From UBA7374 sp049890275 (GTDB lineage: Bacteria; Verrucomicrobiota; Verrucomicrobiia; Opitutales; Coraliomargaritaceae), in assembly GCA_049890275.1 (NCBI GenBank), contig JBMHBT010000006.1, forward strand, positions 62,001-126,000: DNA of 64,000 nt, given 5' to 3'. The translations under genes and the position numbers were made by a program. The notes beneath the pieces are model-generated. The model was not told the origin of the DNA, did no database searches, and saw nothing but the letters and a program-made list of their open reading frames with translations. Below are positions 32,413 to 40,714 of the stretch, one piece after another (the first letter of the stretch is position 1; the number at the start of each line of letters is the position of its first letter).

Positions 32413-33252
32413 CTAGCCCAGCCAGCGTGCCCAGGTACCGCTGGGTACCGGGCAGGCACCGTCTTCTCCGGTGAGAAGCATCTCGCCGTGTTCGATTGTC
32501 CCTTTTGGCAGGAGTTGATGGAGCAGGTTATCGAGCACAATGGGAGTGAAGCCGGGTGTGTGACTGGTGAGGTAGACGAAGGCGGGTCGGTCGCTGAGAA
32601 CAGCGCGGACTCGTTCCAGAGTTTCCAGCATCGCGTGTTCGATCTTGTAGAGTTCGCCTCCTTTACCGCGGCCAAAGGAGGGCGGATCCAGGAGGACGCC
32701 GTCATAGCGACGACCTCGGCGCTCTTCCCTCTGGAGGAATTTGTTGACGTCGTCGACGATCCAGCGGATGGGGTGGTCTTCCAATTGGTTGAGGGTGGCG
32801 TTTTCCCGTGCCCATTGGACCATGCCCTTGGAGGCATCGACGTGACAACAATGGGCACCGCCCTGAGCGGCGGCGAGGGTGGCACCACCGGAGTAGGCGA
32901 AGAGGTTGAGGAATTGGAGCGGTTCTTTTCGTTTCTGTGTTTCTGCCGTGCACCGTGTACGGAGCCACTCCCAGATCGATCGGGTCTCGGGAAAGATGCC
33001 GAGGTGCCCGAAGTCGGTAGTCGAGAGTTTCATGCGCACGCCTTGGACCGGTACGATCCAGTGCTCGGGTAGCCGATCCCGCCCCCGCCACTCGAGCCCG
33101 TCCTTGCGGGTGAAGCGGGCGTCGGCCTTTTTCCACAAGCTGGGTTGGGAGGGTGCCCAGACGGCCTGCGCGCAGGGCCGATCCAGTACACAGGAACCAA
33201 AGCGCTCCAGTTTGCGCCCGTGTCCACTGTCGAGCAATGCATAGTCATCCAT
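32413..33252 (-). CDS. class I SAM-dependent rRNA methyltransferase (RlmI/RlmK-like)
   Basis: 279 residues from the ATG at 33252 (MDDYALLDSGHGRKLERFG); ATG at 33261 is an alternative. The C-terminal domain has the SAM site FLNLFAYSGGATLAAA, an acidic HVDASKGMVQWARENA and the catalytic LLDPPSFGRG. These match 23S rRNA cytosine/guanine methyltransferases of the RlmI/RlmK group. The N-terminal domain is shorter than full RlmI and lacks a clear PUA domain. It stands alone, divergent from the ACT-domain gene. The target base is unknown. Confidence 0.82.
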   Translation of the reverse strand: MDDYALLDSGHGRKLERFGSCVLDRPCAQAVWAPSQPSLWKKADARFTRKDGLEWRGRDRLPEHWIVPVQGVRMKLSTTDFGHLGIFPETRSIWEWLRTRCTAETQKRKEPLQFLNLFAYSGGATLAAAQGGAHCCHVDASKGMVQWARENATLNQLEDHPIRWIVDDVNKFLQREERRGRRYDGVLLDPPSFGRGKGGELYKIEHAMLETLERVRAVLSDRPAFVYLTSHTPGFTPIVLDNLLHQLLPKGTIEHGEMLLTGEDGACPVPSGTWARWLG

Positions 33253-33362
33253 AAGGATCATCAAGGTGGTAAAAGGGCTCTATGTGAAGGGTATTATTGC
33301 AGCTTGTAAGCAGTATCGACTCATGGTTAACTAGCCATTATAACTAGACACGACCGAGCAAT

Positions 33363-33887
33363 ATGCATTCTGTTTTGATATTAACTGTAAGTGGGCCGGA
33401 TCGTTCCGGTTTGGTGGAGCGCTTGGCTAAAGTGGTGGCCAGCAACGGCGGAAATTGGGAACACAGCCGGATGGCTCATTTGGCCGGGCGTTTTGTCGGA
33501 CTACTGCAGGTGTCGGTGCCGGGTGTTCAGCAACAGGATTTGGAGGCAGCGTTACGCTGTATCGAGGGTCTGGACGTGAAGATTGCTACGGGAGAATTTT
33601 CTGCTTTTGAATCCGAGGCTCCGGTCGGTGGAGTGATTGATTTAGAGGTAGTGGGAAGTGATCAGCCCGGAATTGTGTACGATGTTTTTCGTGCCTTGGC
33701 AGCCGCTGGGGTCAATGTCGAGAAGTTGTCTACCCGTACGTTTACGGCGCGTGATTCGGGCACCATGCTCTTTGAGGCAAAGGCTAAGTTGGCTTGTCAG
33801 TCTGGAGTGGATATGGATGCTTTACGCCTGCAATTAGAAGGTATTGCCCAGGACATCCTGGTTGAAATCAGTCTGAAAAAAAGTTGA
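33363..33887 (+). CDS. double ACT-domain protein, GcvR-like
   Basis: 174 residues made of two ACT domains: VLILTVSGPDRSGLVERLAKVV (about 4-75) and VIDLEVVGSDQPGIVYDVFRAL (about 90-172). This is the organisation of GcvR, the glycine-cleavage transcriptional repressor partner, and of related amino-acid-sensing proteins. ACT domains bind small ligands, often amino acids. With gcvT/gcvP at 6-10 kb in the same window a glycine-related role is possible, but GcvA is not seen and the family is broad. The gene is divergent from the methyltransferase. Confidence 0.75.
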   Translation: MHSVLILTVSGPDRSGLVERLAKVVASNGGNWEHSRMAHLAGRFVGLLQVSVPGVQQQDLEAALRCIEGLDVKIATGEFSAFESEAPVGGVIDLEVVGSDQPGIVYDVFRALAAAGVNVEKLSTRTFTARDSGTMLFEAKAKLACQSGVDMDALRLQLEGIAQDILVEISLKKS

Positions 33888-33920
33888 TCTTTATTTTTTT
33901 GGTGAATAGAAATATTTCTA

Positions 33921-34688
33921 ATGTTCACTATAATATCCCGTTTTTTGAGCCATGTTCTACCCCTGATCGTATTGGTTCTTATAAGTCGGTTGGATGCAGA
34001 AATTCGACCTTTCTCAAGTAGCAATGGCATGACAATCGAAGCTGAACTCGTGGAGGCTTCAGACGACAAGGTAACCATCCGGAGAAAAGATGGAATGCTT
34101 TTTAAGGATGTCCCCCTATCCCGCTTTTCCGAAGCAGACCGTGAGTACGTCGAAGGGTGGCGGGAAAAACAAAAAGAGCTGGAAAGTATGCCGGATCTGA
34201 AGGCTGATTCGCGAATCCGTCTCTATGTCCTTCGAGGCAGGGATGACGATAAAAACGACTACAATGATATTGATGATCGCGTTATTACTTTTGAACCGGG
34301 AGTAGCGATTCAGAGTGAGGAAAAGGATACCAGTTATTTAGGAGTGAGGGGCAGTCTGGTGATCGTAGGAAAAGGGGTCATCAATGACGACATCTACACG
34401 ATTCTGGATGCGCAGGATTTTGAAATTAACATTCTGTCGCGTCAGAAAGCGAGTTGGAAGGGCACTGCTTTTGAGTGCAGGTACGACCCTGATTACGGAG
34501 GTTTTGAGTACGGTGGTTATTTGCTGGTGTTGCGCAACCGCGCGGGTGACATCGTTCAAACAAAGGCATCCAAAACATCATGGAGCGACCATCCGGAACG
34601 CATTTTAAATGCGAAGAAATTTGTCGGCTTCAACAGTCACTTCACCAAGACAGAGAAGTTACATACGACTTTCGGTATACCGAAATAA
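33921..34688 (+). CDS. secreted protein with SLA1-homology-like (SHD1) domain
   Basis: 255 residues. A hydrophobic signal peptide (ISRFLSHVLPLIVLVLIS) leads into a segment of about 60 residues, FSSSNGMTIEAELVEASDDK, then VTIRRKDGMLFKDVPLSRFSE and ADREYVEGW. This has the pattern of SHD1 domains found in many secreted Planctomycetes and Verrucomicrobia proteins. The remaining C-terminal 170 residues (e.g. YGGYLLVLRNRAGDIVQTKA) are rich in beta-strand-like sequence and were not recognised. The upstream 33-bp gap is very AT-rich. It converges on the DUF3127 gene with an 18-bp gap. Function unknown. Confidence 0.65.
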   Translation: MFTIISRFLSHVLPLIVLVLISRLDAEIRPFSSSNGMTIEAELVEASDDKVTIRRKDGMLFKDVPLSRFSEADREYVEGWREKQKELESMPDLKADSRIRLYVLRGRDDDKNDYNDIDDRVITFEPGVAIQSEEKDTSYLGVRGSLVIVGKGVINDDIYTILDAQDFEINILSRQKASWKGTAFECRYDPDYGGFEYGGYLLVLRNRAGDIVQTKASKTSWSDHPERILNAKKFVGFNSHFTKTEKLHTTFGIPK

Positions 34689-34706
34689 TGTCTCTGTAGG
34701 CACCCG

Positions 34707-35054
34707 CTAAAAGGGTACTTCTTCGTCGAGTACTTCATCACCCGGATCAAAAGGTGGGGGCTGATCATCATCAACTGGTGCCGAACCGCTCTCCGCTTCG
34801 ATCTTCCAGGCAACAAGATTGACGAAGTACTTTTCGTTCCACTCGCGGCCATTGATGTCGAAAGAAACTTTCACACGGTCACCTTTCTTCAGTTTACCGA
34901 CGAGTTCGACGCGTTCTTTTAGACATTCGAATTTGATGTCTTGAGGGAATTTTTCTGCGCCGTCATTGACGACAAATTCGCGCTTGTTGAATCCACTGGC
35001 AAAGGTCTGCTCCGGGAAGATTTCTTTTACAGTTCCGCTTAATTCGTAAGACAT
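34707..35054 (-). CDS. DUF3127 (OB-fold, SSB-like) protein
   Basis: 115 residues starting MSYELSGTVKEIFPEQTF, with GFNKREFVV and LKKGDRVKVSFDINGREW; these are DUF3127 hallmarks and fit a small OB-fold nucleic-acid-binding protein. The C-terminus is a disordered acidic tail ending DDDQPPPFDPGDEVLDEEVPF in two blocks, whose last six residues DEEVPF closely resemble the DDDIPF tip by which SSB recruits repair proteins. An SSB-like role is therefore plausible, but it is inferred. In-frame codons up to 35114 are poor starts. Confidence 0.75.
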   Translation of the reverse strand: MSYELSGTVKEIFPEQTFASGFNKREFVVNDGAEKFPQDIKFECLKERVELVGKLKKGDRVKVSFDINGREWNEKYFVNLVAWKIEAESGSAPVDDDQPPPFDPGDEVLDEEVPF

Positions 35055-35205
35055 AGCTCCATTAATGATCAGCCGAGGGCGTGCAGGCAAATTTTTTTCT
35101 ACTGTGATTTGCAAAACAACATGAGTGGTCGGGCTGTATTTATGAGATTGATTCGCAAATATTATTTAATTGACGGAAATGATTTCGGGCTGTCATCTCC
35201 TCTGG

Positions 35206-37038
35206 ATGCAATTAGCGATCCGATCTTTTCTTCCATTGAGCCTGTTTTGTGGTGCTTGCCTGACCGCTCAAGCAATGGAGGAACCCTTGGTTTCTGAACC
35301 GGTTTATGAACTTCAAGACTTTGTCGTTGTGGCTACGCGCACACCGCTGGGTTTGGATCGGGTTTCTCCCTCGGTCAGTTACATTTCTGTCGAGGAGATG
35401 GAAATTTGGCAGGACACTCATTTGACGGATGTTCTGGAGCGTGAGGCGGGCCTAACTTTGATTTCTAGTGGTGCCAAGGGTGCGCAGACTTCACTGTTTA
35501 CTCGTGGCACAAACAGCGACCATACCTCTTTCTTTATCGATGGCCGTCGCATGAGTAGTGGTTTCGGCAACCTGTATGATCTAGAGCATATTCAAGTCTC
35601 CGGTTTGGAGAGTGTACAGGTGTTGAAGGGTGCGGCCTCGGTTCAGTATGGTTCCAGCAATATCGGGGGTGTGGTTGATCTGCGTACAGCTACTGGTTTG
35701 AATTCTTATGGGCTGGAAGCATCTGTCCAAGGAGAGTTTGGCTCGAATGATTATTATTCCGGTGGTTTCGGACTGTCTTATGCGGAGGATAATTGGGGAC
35801 TTCAGGTAGATGGCAGCGGATTGGCCACAGAGAATGAGCGCGAGAATGACGAATACGAAGCGATCCAGCAACTGCATCGGGTGGACGTTCGTCTGAACAA
35901 GCGCTTACAGTTTGAATGGCTTTCGCTCTTCAATCAATCCGACAAGCAATTGCCCGGTGACCGCTTCAATCCGACGCTGCAGGACGAGCAGGAAAACACC
36001 ACCTGGCTGCTTTCGCCCGGGCTGCGCTTCAAGGTGGACAGTTTTGAACTGCACGCTTTTTACTCGCGTTCCGGCTATAAACTTCAATTGGAAAAGCCAG
36101 CCTCGAACAGTGAAATCAAGGTGGATGGAGACGAATTTAATCTACAGGCGGATCTTGAAGCATCGGATGCTCTGCTTCTCTCCAGCGGTTTGCTCTACCG
36201 CAACGACGAGGCAAAAAACGACTCCCTTGGCTACCGCAACCACTTCGAGCAGTTCGGTCTGTTTGGGCAGGCACTTTGGCAGGTTACGGAGTCCCTAGAA
36301 CTGCGAGGCGGCTTGCGCTGGGATTACTTCAGCGAATTTGATGAGAAGAGTACCGGCAGCATCGAAGCGATTTACAGCGTGAGCGATTCCGGCCTGTCGC
36401 TTTTTGCCAAACTTGGCTCGTCCTACGCTCCGCCCAGTGCTGCAGATATTGCCTATGATGTAGATACCACAGTCACACCATTGGAGCCGGAGGAAAGTGT
36501 TTCATACGAGTTCGGCTTGCGGCAGGTAGCATTTCAGGAATCGTTGACAACTTCACTGGTTGTCTTCCGCAATGAGATTGATGAGCTTTTGGATTATGAT
36601 CTAGGCTCTTTCGATACCTTCAATGTAGAAAAGGCCAAGACGCAGGGTGTCGAGTTTCAGTGCGATTATGCATTGGGGCAAAAGACGGACCTTCACTTTG
36701 GCTATACCCATTTGCATGCCGTCGGGAGCAATGGAAGGTTGCTTCGCCGTCCGCGTCACACAGTCCATATGAGTATCCACCATCGGCCTGCACAAAATCT
36801 CTCCTTTGGCATCCGTAGTCTGGGGAGCTTCGATCGAAAGGATACGGATCCAGTCACCTTTTCCGGGGTTCAGGCAAAGGACTATTTTGTTGCCAACTTA
36901 GTCGCCGACTGGGAGGTCACCGATCAATGGTCGCTTTATTGCCGCGTGGAAAATCTCTTCGATAAGTATTACGAACCGGCGGCGGGTTACCCTGCGCTGG
37001 GACGGTCGGGCTATCTGGGTGCGCGCTATCGTTTTTGA
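35206..37038 (+). CDS. TonB-dependent outer-membrane receptor (BtuB-like)
   Basis: 610 residues. Signal peptide (MQLAIRSFLPLSLFCGACLTAQA), a possible TonB box near ELQDFVVVATR, then a plug domain with LTDVLEREAGLTLIS, FTRGTNSDHTSFFIDG and VLKGAASVQYGSSNIGGVV, and a beta-barrel ending GYLGARYRF with the terminal Phe of outer-membrane proteins. It resembles BtuB/siderophore receptors. With the neighbouring Fur-type regulator, FecCD-class ABC transporter and the adenosyltransferase-like gene, the cargo is probably a corrinoid, otherwise an iron chelate. No cobalamin riboswitch was found upstream. An ATG at 35179 is an alternative start. Confidence 0.85.
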   Translation: MQLAIRSFLPLSLFCGACLTAQAMEEPLVSEPVYELQDFVVVATRTPLGLDRVSPSVSYISVEEMEIWQDTHLTDVLEREAGLTLISSGAKGAQTSLFTRGTNSDHTSFFIDGRRMSSGFGNLYDLEHIQVSGLESVQVLKGAASVQYGSSNIGGVVDLRTATGLNSYGLEASVQGEFGSNDYYSGGFGLSYAEDNWGLQVDGSGLATENERENDEYEAIQQLHRVDVRLNKRLQFEWLSLFNQSDKQLPGDRFNPTLQDEQENTTWLLSPGLRFKVDSFELHAFYSRSGYKLQLEKPASNSEIKVDGDEFNLQADLEASDALLLSSGLLYRNDEAKNDSLGYRNHFEQFGLFGQALWQVTESLELRGGLRWDYFSEFDEKSTGSIEAIYSVSDSGLSLFAKLGSSYAPPSAADIAYDVDTTVTPLEPEESVSYEFGLRQVAFQESLTTSLVVFRNEIDELLDYDLGSFDTFNVEKAKTQGVEFQCDYALGQKTDLHFGYTHLHAVGSNGRLLRRPRHTVHMSIHHRPAQNLSFGIRSLGSFDRKDTDPVTFSGVQAKDYFVANLVADWEVTDQWSLYCRVENLFDKYYEPAAGYPALGRSGYLGARYRF

Positions 37039-37074
37039 TTGTCTGCAGGGTCTTGCTTTTCAAGCATAGAATCC

Positions 37075-37449
37075 ATGCCGACACGTCAACGCGAAGCGAT
37101 TGAGGAAGTCTTGCGGGAGGCCGCACGGCCGTTGACCCGTGAAGAGATTCTCGCATTTGGGCGTGCCAAGGTGCCTCGATTGGGGCCGGCGACAGTGGAT
37201 CGAACGATTCGTGATTTAACGGCCAACTTCCAACTGGTTGGGGTGGAGTTTCCCGGTCAGCCGAGGCGCTATGAATTGCCTGCCGAAAACGAGCATCCGC
37301 ATTTTATCTGTCGGGCATGTGACCGTGTTTTTGATCTTCCTCTAGCGATGCGTCTACCCAAAGTGAATGCGCCGAAGGGTTTCCAGATAAGTGGTGGTGA
37401 AGTTATCTATTCCGGTACCTGTCCGGATTGTTCATCGGGCGTGGGCTGA
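37075..37449 (+). CDS. Fur-family transcriptional regulator
   Basis: 124 residues with the Fur winged helix (REAIEEVLREAARPLTREEI and GPATVDRTIRDLTANFQL) and a dimerisation domain holding the two structural-zinc pairs CRACD and CPDC. Family members sense Fe, Zn, Mn or peroxide; the histidine ligands of the N-terminal sensor site are few (EHPHFICRAC). It follows the receptor by 36 bp, so it probably controls the receptor and ABC operons. The 3' end overlaps the convergent ATPase gene by 43 bp. Start at the ATG at 37075. Confidence 0.85.
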   Translation: MPTRQREAIEEVLREAARPLTREEILAFGRAKVPRLGPATVDRTIRDLTANFQLVGVEFPGQPRRYELPAENEHPHFICRACDRVFDLPLAMRLPKVNAPKGFQISGGEVIYSGTCPDCSSGVG

Positions 37450-38234
37450 TTGAAGCAAGTTTGAAGGGCGTTCCACTGGAGGGATTCATGTGCGAATGTC
37501 TCCGCTAGTGCGCCACTGCGGGCGAGTGCTTCGGGTTCGCCTTGTCGGAGGGTTCCGTCGGTTCCGAGGAGCCAGAGCCGGTCGGCTTGCCGCAGGGCGA
37601 GGTCGAGATCGTGGGTGGAGAGAAGCACAGCGAGGTTTTTTTCGCGTGATAGGCGCCGGAGCAGAGCCATTGTTTCGATGCGGTTGGGCAGGTCCAGATG
37701 CGCCGTTGGTTCGTCGAGCAGAAGGATGGATGCCTCCTGTGCAAGGGCGCGTGCGATAGCTACTTTTTGTCGTTCACCGTCACTCAATTCTGCCACCAGA
37801 CGCTCTGCCAGTTGACTTGCGCCGACAATCTGTAAGGCCCATTCGATGCACTCGTAGTCTTGTGTATCGAGTCGCCCAAGCCATCCGGAGTAGGGGTGCC
37901 GTCCGAGTGCGACGAGGGATCGAGCGTTCATCATTCCGGCAGGGACTTTATCGGCTAAGACAACACTGATTTGTTGAGCCCGCTCTCTAGGTGGGATTGC
38001 GGCTAGGTCGGTCCCCTGTAATTGGATGCTTCCGGCTAGTGGATTCAAGATTCCGGAAAGGGTGCGTAGAAGAGTGGTCTTGCCTGCGCCGTTGGGACCG
38101 AGCAGGCAGATGAACTCGCCGGCATGGAGTGTGAGGTCGAGTCCGCTGGCAAGTGTCTCGACTGGGCCTGTATCACCGTATCCGACTGAGAGGCAAGCGG
38201 TGTCGAGGAGGGAGTTTGCATCGTTCTGATTCAT
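37407..38234 (-). CDS. ABC transporter ATP-binding protein (FecE/BtuD type)
   Basis: 275 residues. Walker A is LLGPNGAGKTTLLRTLSG, the ABC signature is LSDGERQKVAIARALAQ (usual Gly-Gly replaced by Asp-Gly), Walker B is ILLLDEPTAHLD and the switch histidine is STHDLD. This matches ATPases of FecCDE/BtuCD-type importers. The start ATG at 38234 overlaps the permease stop by 4 bp. Much longer in-frame starts run antiparallel through the permease and are rejected. Confidence 0.92.
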   Translation of the reverse strand: MNQNDANSLLDTACLSVGYGDTGPVETLASGLDLTLHAGEFICLLGPNGAGKTTLLRTLSGILNPLAGSIQLQGTDLAAIPPRERAQQISVVLADKVPAGMMNARSLVALGRHPYSGWLGRLDTQDYECIEWALQIVGASQLAERLVAELSDGERQKVAIARALAQEASILLLDEPTAHLDLPNRIETMALLRRLSREKNLAVLLSTHDLDLALRQADRLWLLGTDGTLRQGEPEALARSGALAETFAHESLQWNALQTCFNQPTPDEQSGQVPE

Positions 38235-39280
38235 TCGAAGAGGCGCCTCCGGTTGCGCTGACGCATGAGGACAGCAATAATGACGGGTGCCCCGATCAGT
38301 GCGGTTAAGGCATTGAGGGGGAGGCTGAAGTCGAGGCCGGGAGCGCGGGCTGCGAGGTCGGCTAGCAGGGAGAGGAGGCCGCCGGTGAGGACTGTGGCGG
38401 GGAGCAAGATTGCGTGCTGGCTGGTGCGGAGAAGAGTACGAGCGAGGTGGGGTGCGGCGATTCCGAGAAAGCCGATGGGGCCGCAGAACCCGGTGACAGC
38501 GCCGGCTAGAAGGGAGGCTGCGGCGAGGAGGAGGAAGCGCACTCGTTTGACTTCTGTGCCGATGCTGGCCGCATAGTGGTCGCCGAGGAGCAGGGCGTCG
38601 AGCGGCTTGGCTAGTAGTCGTGCGGTGAGCAGGCCGAGAATGATTGCGGGAGCAAAGATTCCGAACTGTTGCCAACTGACACCACCGTAGTCTCCAAAGG
38701 ACCAGTTAATAAAGGACTGCAAGCGCTCGGCTATACTGAAGAACATGAGTAGGCTGACAATGGCTCCGACTGCGTAGCTGATCATCAGGCCGATGATGAG
38801 GACAGAGAGTACGTCGACTCGCCGAGAGAGGGCGAGTACGAGGAAGAGGGTGGCGCCAGCTCCCAAGCTGGCGGCTGTGATGGTTGCGATTTGTCCGCTT
38901 CCGCCAAGTGTAGCAACCAGACCTCCACCCACCGGAGCGGCGATCAGCACGACCAGCGCAACGCCCAAGCTGGCTCCGGAGTTGACGCCGAGGATAAACG
39001 GATCGGCTAGAGGATTCCGGAAGACGGTTTGCATGATCAAGCCGGCGGCGCCGAGGGCGGCTCCGGCAAACAAAGCAGTCGAGATGCGAGGGAGGCGAAA
39101 ATCGAGGAGGATGGAGCGCAGTACAGGATCGGCAGCCTCTCTATCAAAGAGGATGGAGAAAAGTTGCGCGGGCGAGAGGTTTACTGCACCGAGGCAGGCA
39201 CTGGCGATGGCAGCGACGAGAATGCCGACGGTCAGAGCGAGGAAGAAAAAGCGGGTTCGACTGTCGGGGCGGTTATTCAA
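38231..39280 (-). CDS. FecCD-family ABC transporter permease (BtuC-like)
   Basis: 349 residues with about ten membrane helices. Diagnostic segments: ILLDFRLPRISTALFAGAAL, GLIMQTVFRNPLADPFILGV, SGASLGVALVV, ALLLGDHYAASIGTEVKRVR, and CGPIGFLGIAAPHLARTLL, the loop that contacts the ATPase. It carries iron-siderophore, haem or vitamin B12 across the inner membrane. It is encoded after the binding-protein gene, with a strong hairpin in the 90-bp gap, and overlaps the ATPase gene. Confidence 0.93.
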   Translation of the reverse strand: MNNRPDSRTRFFFLALTVGILVAAIASACLGAVNLSPAQLFSILFDREAADPVLRSILLDFRLPRISTALFAGAALGAAGLIMQTVFRNPLADPFILGVNSGASLGVALVVLIAAPVGGGLVATLGGSGQIATITAASLGAGATLFLVLALSRRVDVLSVLIIGLMISYAVGAIVSLLMFFSIAERLQSFINWSFGDYGGVSWQQFGIFAPAIILGLLTARLLAKPLDALLLGDHYAASIGTEVKRVRFLLLAAASLLAGAVTGFCGPIGFLGIAAPHLARTLLRTSQHAILLPATVLTGGLLSLLADLAARAPGLDFSLPLNALTALIGAPVIIAVLMRQRNRRRLFE

Positions 39281-39300
39281 GAGCGGGAATGCTGGTTGGG

Positions 39301-39327
39301 AAACGGGTCACAATTTGTGACCCGTTT
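39301..39327. promoter_or_regulatory. perfect 12-bp hairpin between binding-protein and permease genes
   Basis: AAACGGGTCACA / TGTGACCCGTTT with an ATT loop. It lies 43 bp after the binding-protein stop and 20 bp before the permease start on the minus strand. It has no T-tract of terminator strength. It may dampen read-through so that the binding protein is made in excess over the membrane subunits, or be an operator. Confidence 0.6.
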
Positions 39328-39370
39328 AAAAGAGTGAAGATAGCTCGAGCCATAGAGGCGATGCAAAAGC

Positions 39371-40471
39371 TCAGGGCAAGCGTTCGTAGTAAACCGGTTC
39401 ATGCTCGGGCAGGCATTCCGGATGGAGGAGGTGAATCAAGTCGCTCAAGAGTAGGTCGGGCCGGACGAGGGCTTCTTCGTGGATCGGGTTGCCGCCCTGC
39501 GGGTTGGCTTTTCGTGTGTTGTTGTAGACGCGCTTCATTTGCAGTGCCTGAAATTGTTGGAGGCGTGGATCGGCAGCGAGCAAGGCTTTGAGGGAGCGGT
39601 GGACGCCGGGCTGCAGCCATACGTCGGCTTTTGCCGCACGCAGAAATACCCTTTCCAGATCAAGAGGAATACTCGCTTGCTGCGGGTTGTTCGCCCAGAG
39701 GTAATCGCCTCCGGCGTCGGCGATCAGTTGTGCGGTGTGGCTCTTGCCTCCCGGCACATGCCAGACGCCGGCTAAGGGTGCCTGGCAAAAAACCGTGGGT
39801 CGATCCTTTAGTGATGCTGTCGAGGTGGCCAGTTCTTCGTAGCGATCCGCTACGGCGTTAAAGATTCGATCTGCTTGTTCTGATTTGCCCAGTAGCGCAG
39901 CAAAGACTCGAAGCCATTCAGCGCGTCCCAGCGGGTGGGGTTCCAGATAGCCAGTTGTCGCTAAGACGGCTGGTCCGGCACGCAGGAGTGCTTTGGGTAG
40001 ATCCGAAGCGGGATCGTTGCTGGCACTGGTGAGAAGGAGATCCGGCTGTAGAAGGAGAATGGCCTCGGCGTCGAGGCCGGGGCCAGAGGGTACTGCTTGC
40101 AGCGTTTCCTGCTCCAGAGCTTCCCGAATGGTTGGGTTGGTAATGTAGGGGACCGATCCGACTCCGGCCAGAGCCTCCAGTGAGCGGAGTGCATCGAGAT
40201 AGCCCAGCGGCACGGTCTCGAGCGCGAGCATTCGCCGGAGGGGTACACGTAGAATGGTATAATCGGAAGGGAGATCGGGCAGTGGATCTTTGCCAGAGAC
40301 AAGTGCAAAGGATTGTTTGGCGGCGTTTCCTGCCAGTGGATTCCAAATGGTTAACAGCTGATAGGTCTCTTTGGGCTCAAGGGTAAAATTTTCTGCATAG
40401 CGGTTGCCGGCTTCTACGGTAGCCAGTCCGGCAAGAAAAAGGAGCGCGCGAGTCATTCTGAAAATCCGCAT
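39371..40471 (-). CDS. periplasmic substrate-binding protein (BtuF/FepB-like)
   Basis: 366 residues. A signal peptide (MTRALLFLAGLATVEA) precedes a two-lobe type III binding protein: VPLRRMLALETVPLGYLDAL in the first lobe, LLLQPDLLLTSASND, then the second lobe with VFCQAPLAGVWHVPGGKSHTAQLIADAGGDYLW, a signature of chelate-binding proteins of FecCD systems. It delivers the ligand to the permease. It is the first gene of the ABC operon and divergent from the adenosyltransferase-like gene. ATG at 40456 is an equally good start. Confidence 0.88.
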   Translation of the reverse strand: MRIFRMTRALLFLAGLATVEAGNRYAENFTLEPKETYQLLTIWNPLAGNAAKQSFALVSGKDPLPDLPSDYTILRVPLRRMLALETVPLGYLDALRSLEALAGVGSVPYITNPTIREALEQETLQAVPSGPGLDAEAILLLQPDLLLTSASNDPASDLPKALLRAGPAVLATTGYLEPHPLGRAEWLRVFAALLGKSEQADRIFNAVADRYEELATSTASLKDRPTVFCQAPLAGVWHVPGGKSHTAQLIADAGGDYLWANNPQQASIPLDLERVFLRAAKADVWLQPGVHRSLKALLAADPRLQQFQALQMKRVYNNTRKANPQGGNPIHEEALVRPDLLLSDLIHLLHPECLPEHEPVYYERLP

Positions 40472-40714
40472 GTGGATCAGTAGAATGAGGAATCCGAATG
40501 AAGTCCACGCTTACGTTGAACCCAATCGATGCAATCGGATGACAAGTGTGCGTATGTGCGCTTGTCGCCAAAGCGATTTTGAAACACTCTTTGGATAAAC
40601 CGATTTAGAGCAACTCATGCCTTGAAATGTTTGGTTTTAAAAGCGTGTTTGCATCGTTTGGGTTGAGCAGATTGCGATTGTTTGAACCCGGCTCACAGCT
40701 TACGCTACTGACTT
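40472..40714. promoter_or_regulatory. divergent control region with an imperfect palindrome
   Basis: A 243-bp gap between the binding protein (minus) and the adenosyltransferase-like gene (plus). An imperfect inverted repeat, GACAAGTG...CGCTTGTC, lies at 40541-40566 around TGCGTATGTG. No cobalamin-riboswitch B12 box was recognised on either strand. The palindrome is a candidate operator for the nearby Fur-family protein; this is speculative. Confidence 0.35.

Noticed and set aside
38231..38675. longer 5' extension of the ABC ATPase gene
   Set aside because: It would read antiparallel-phase sequence of the permease in another frame; the ATG at 38234 fits the family start and the 4-bp overlap.
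40472..40714. cobalamin riboswitch upstream of the binding-protein or adenosyltransferase-like gene
   Set aside because: No B12-box-like sequence or the conserved GCCACTG/CCCGCAAC cores was found on either strand.
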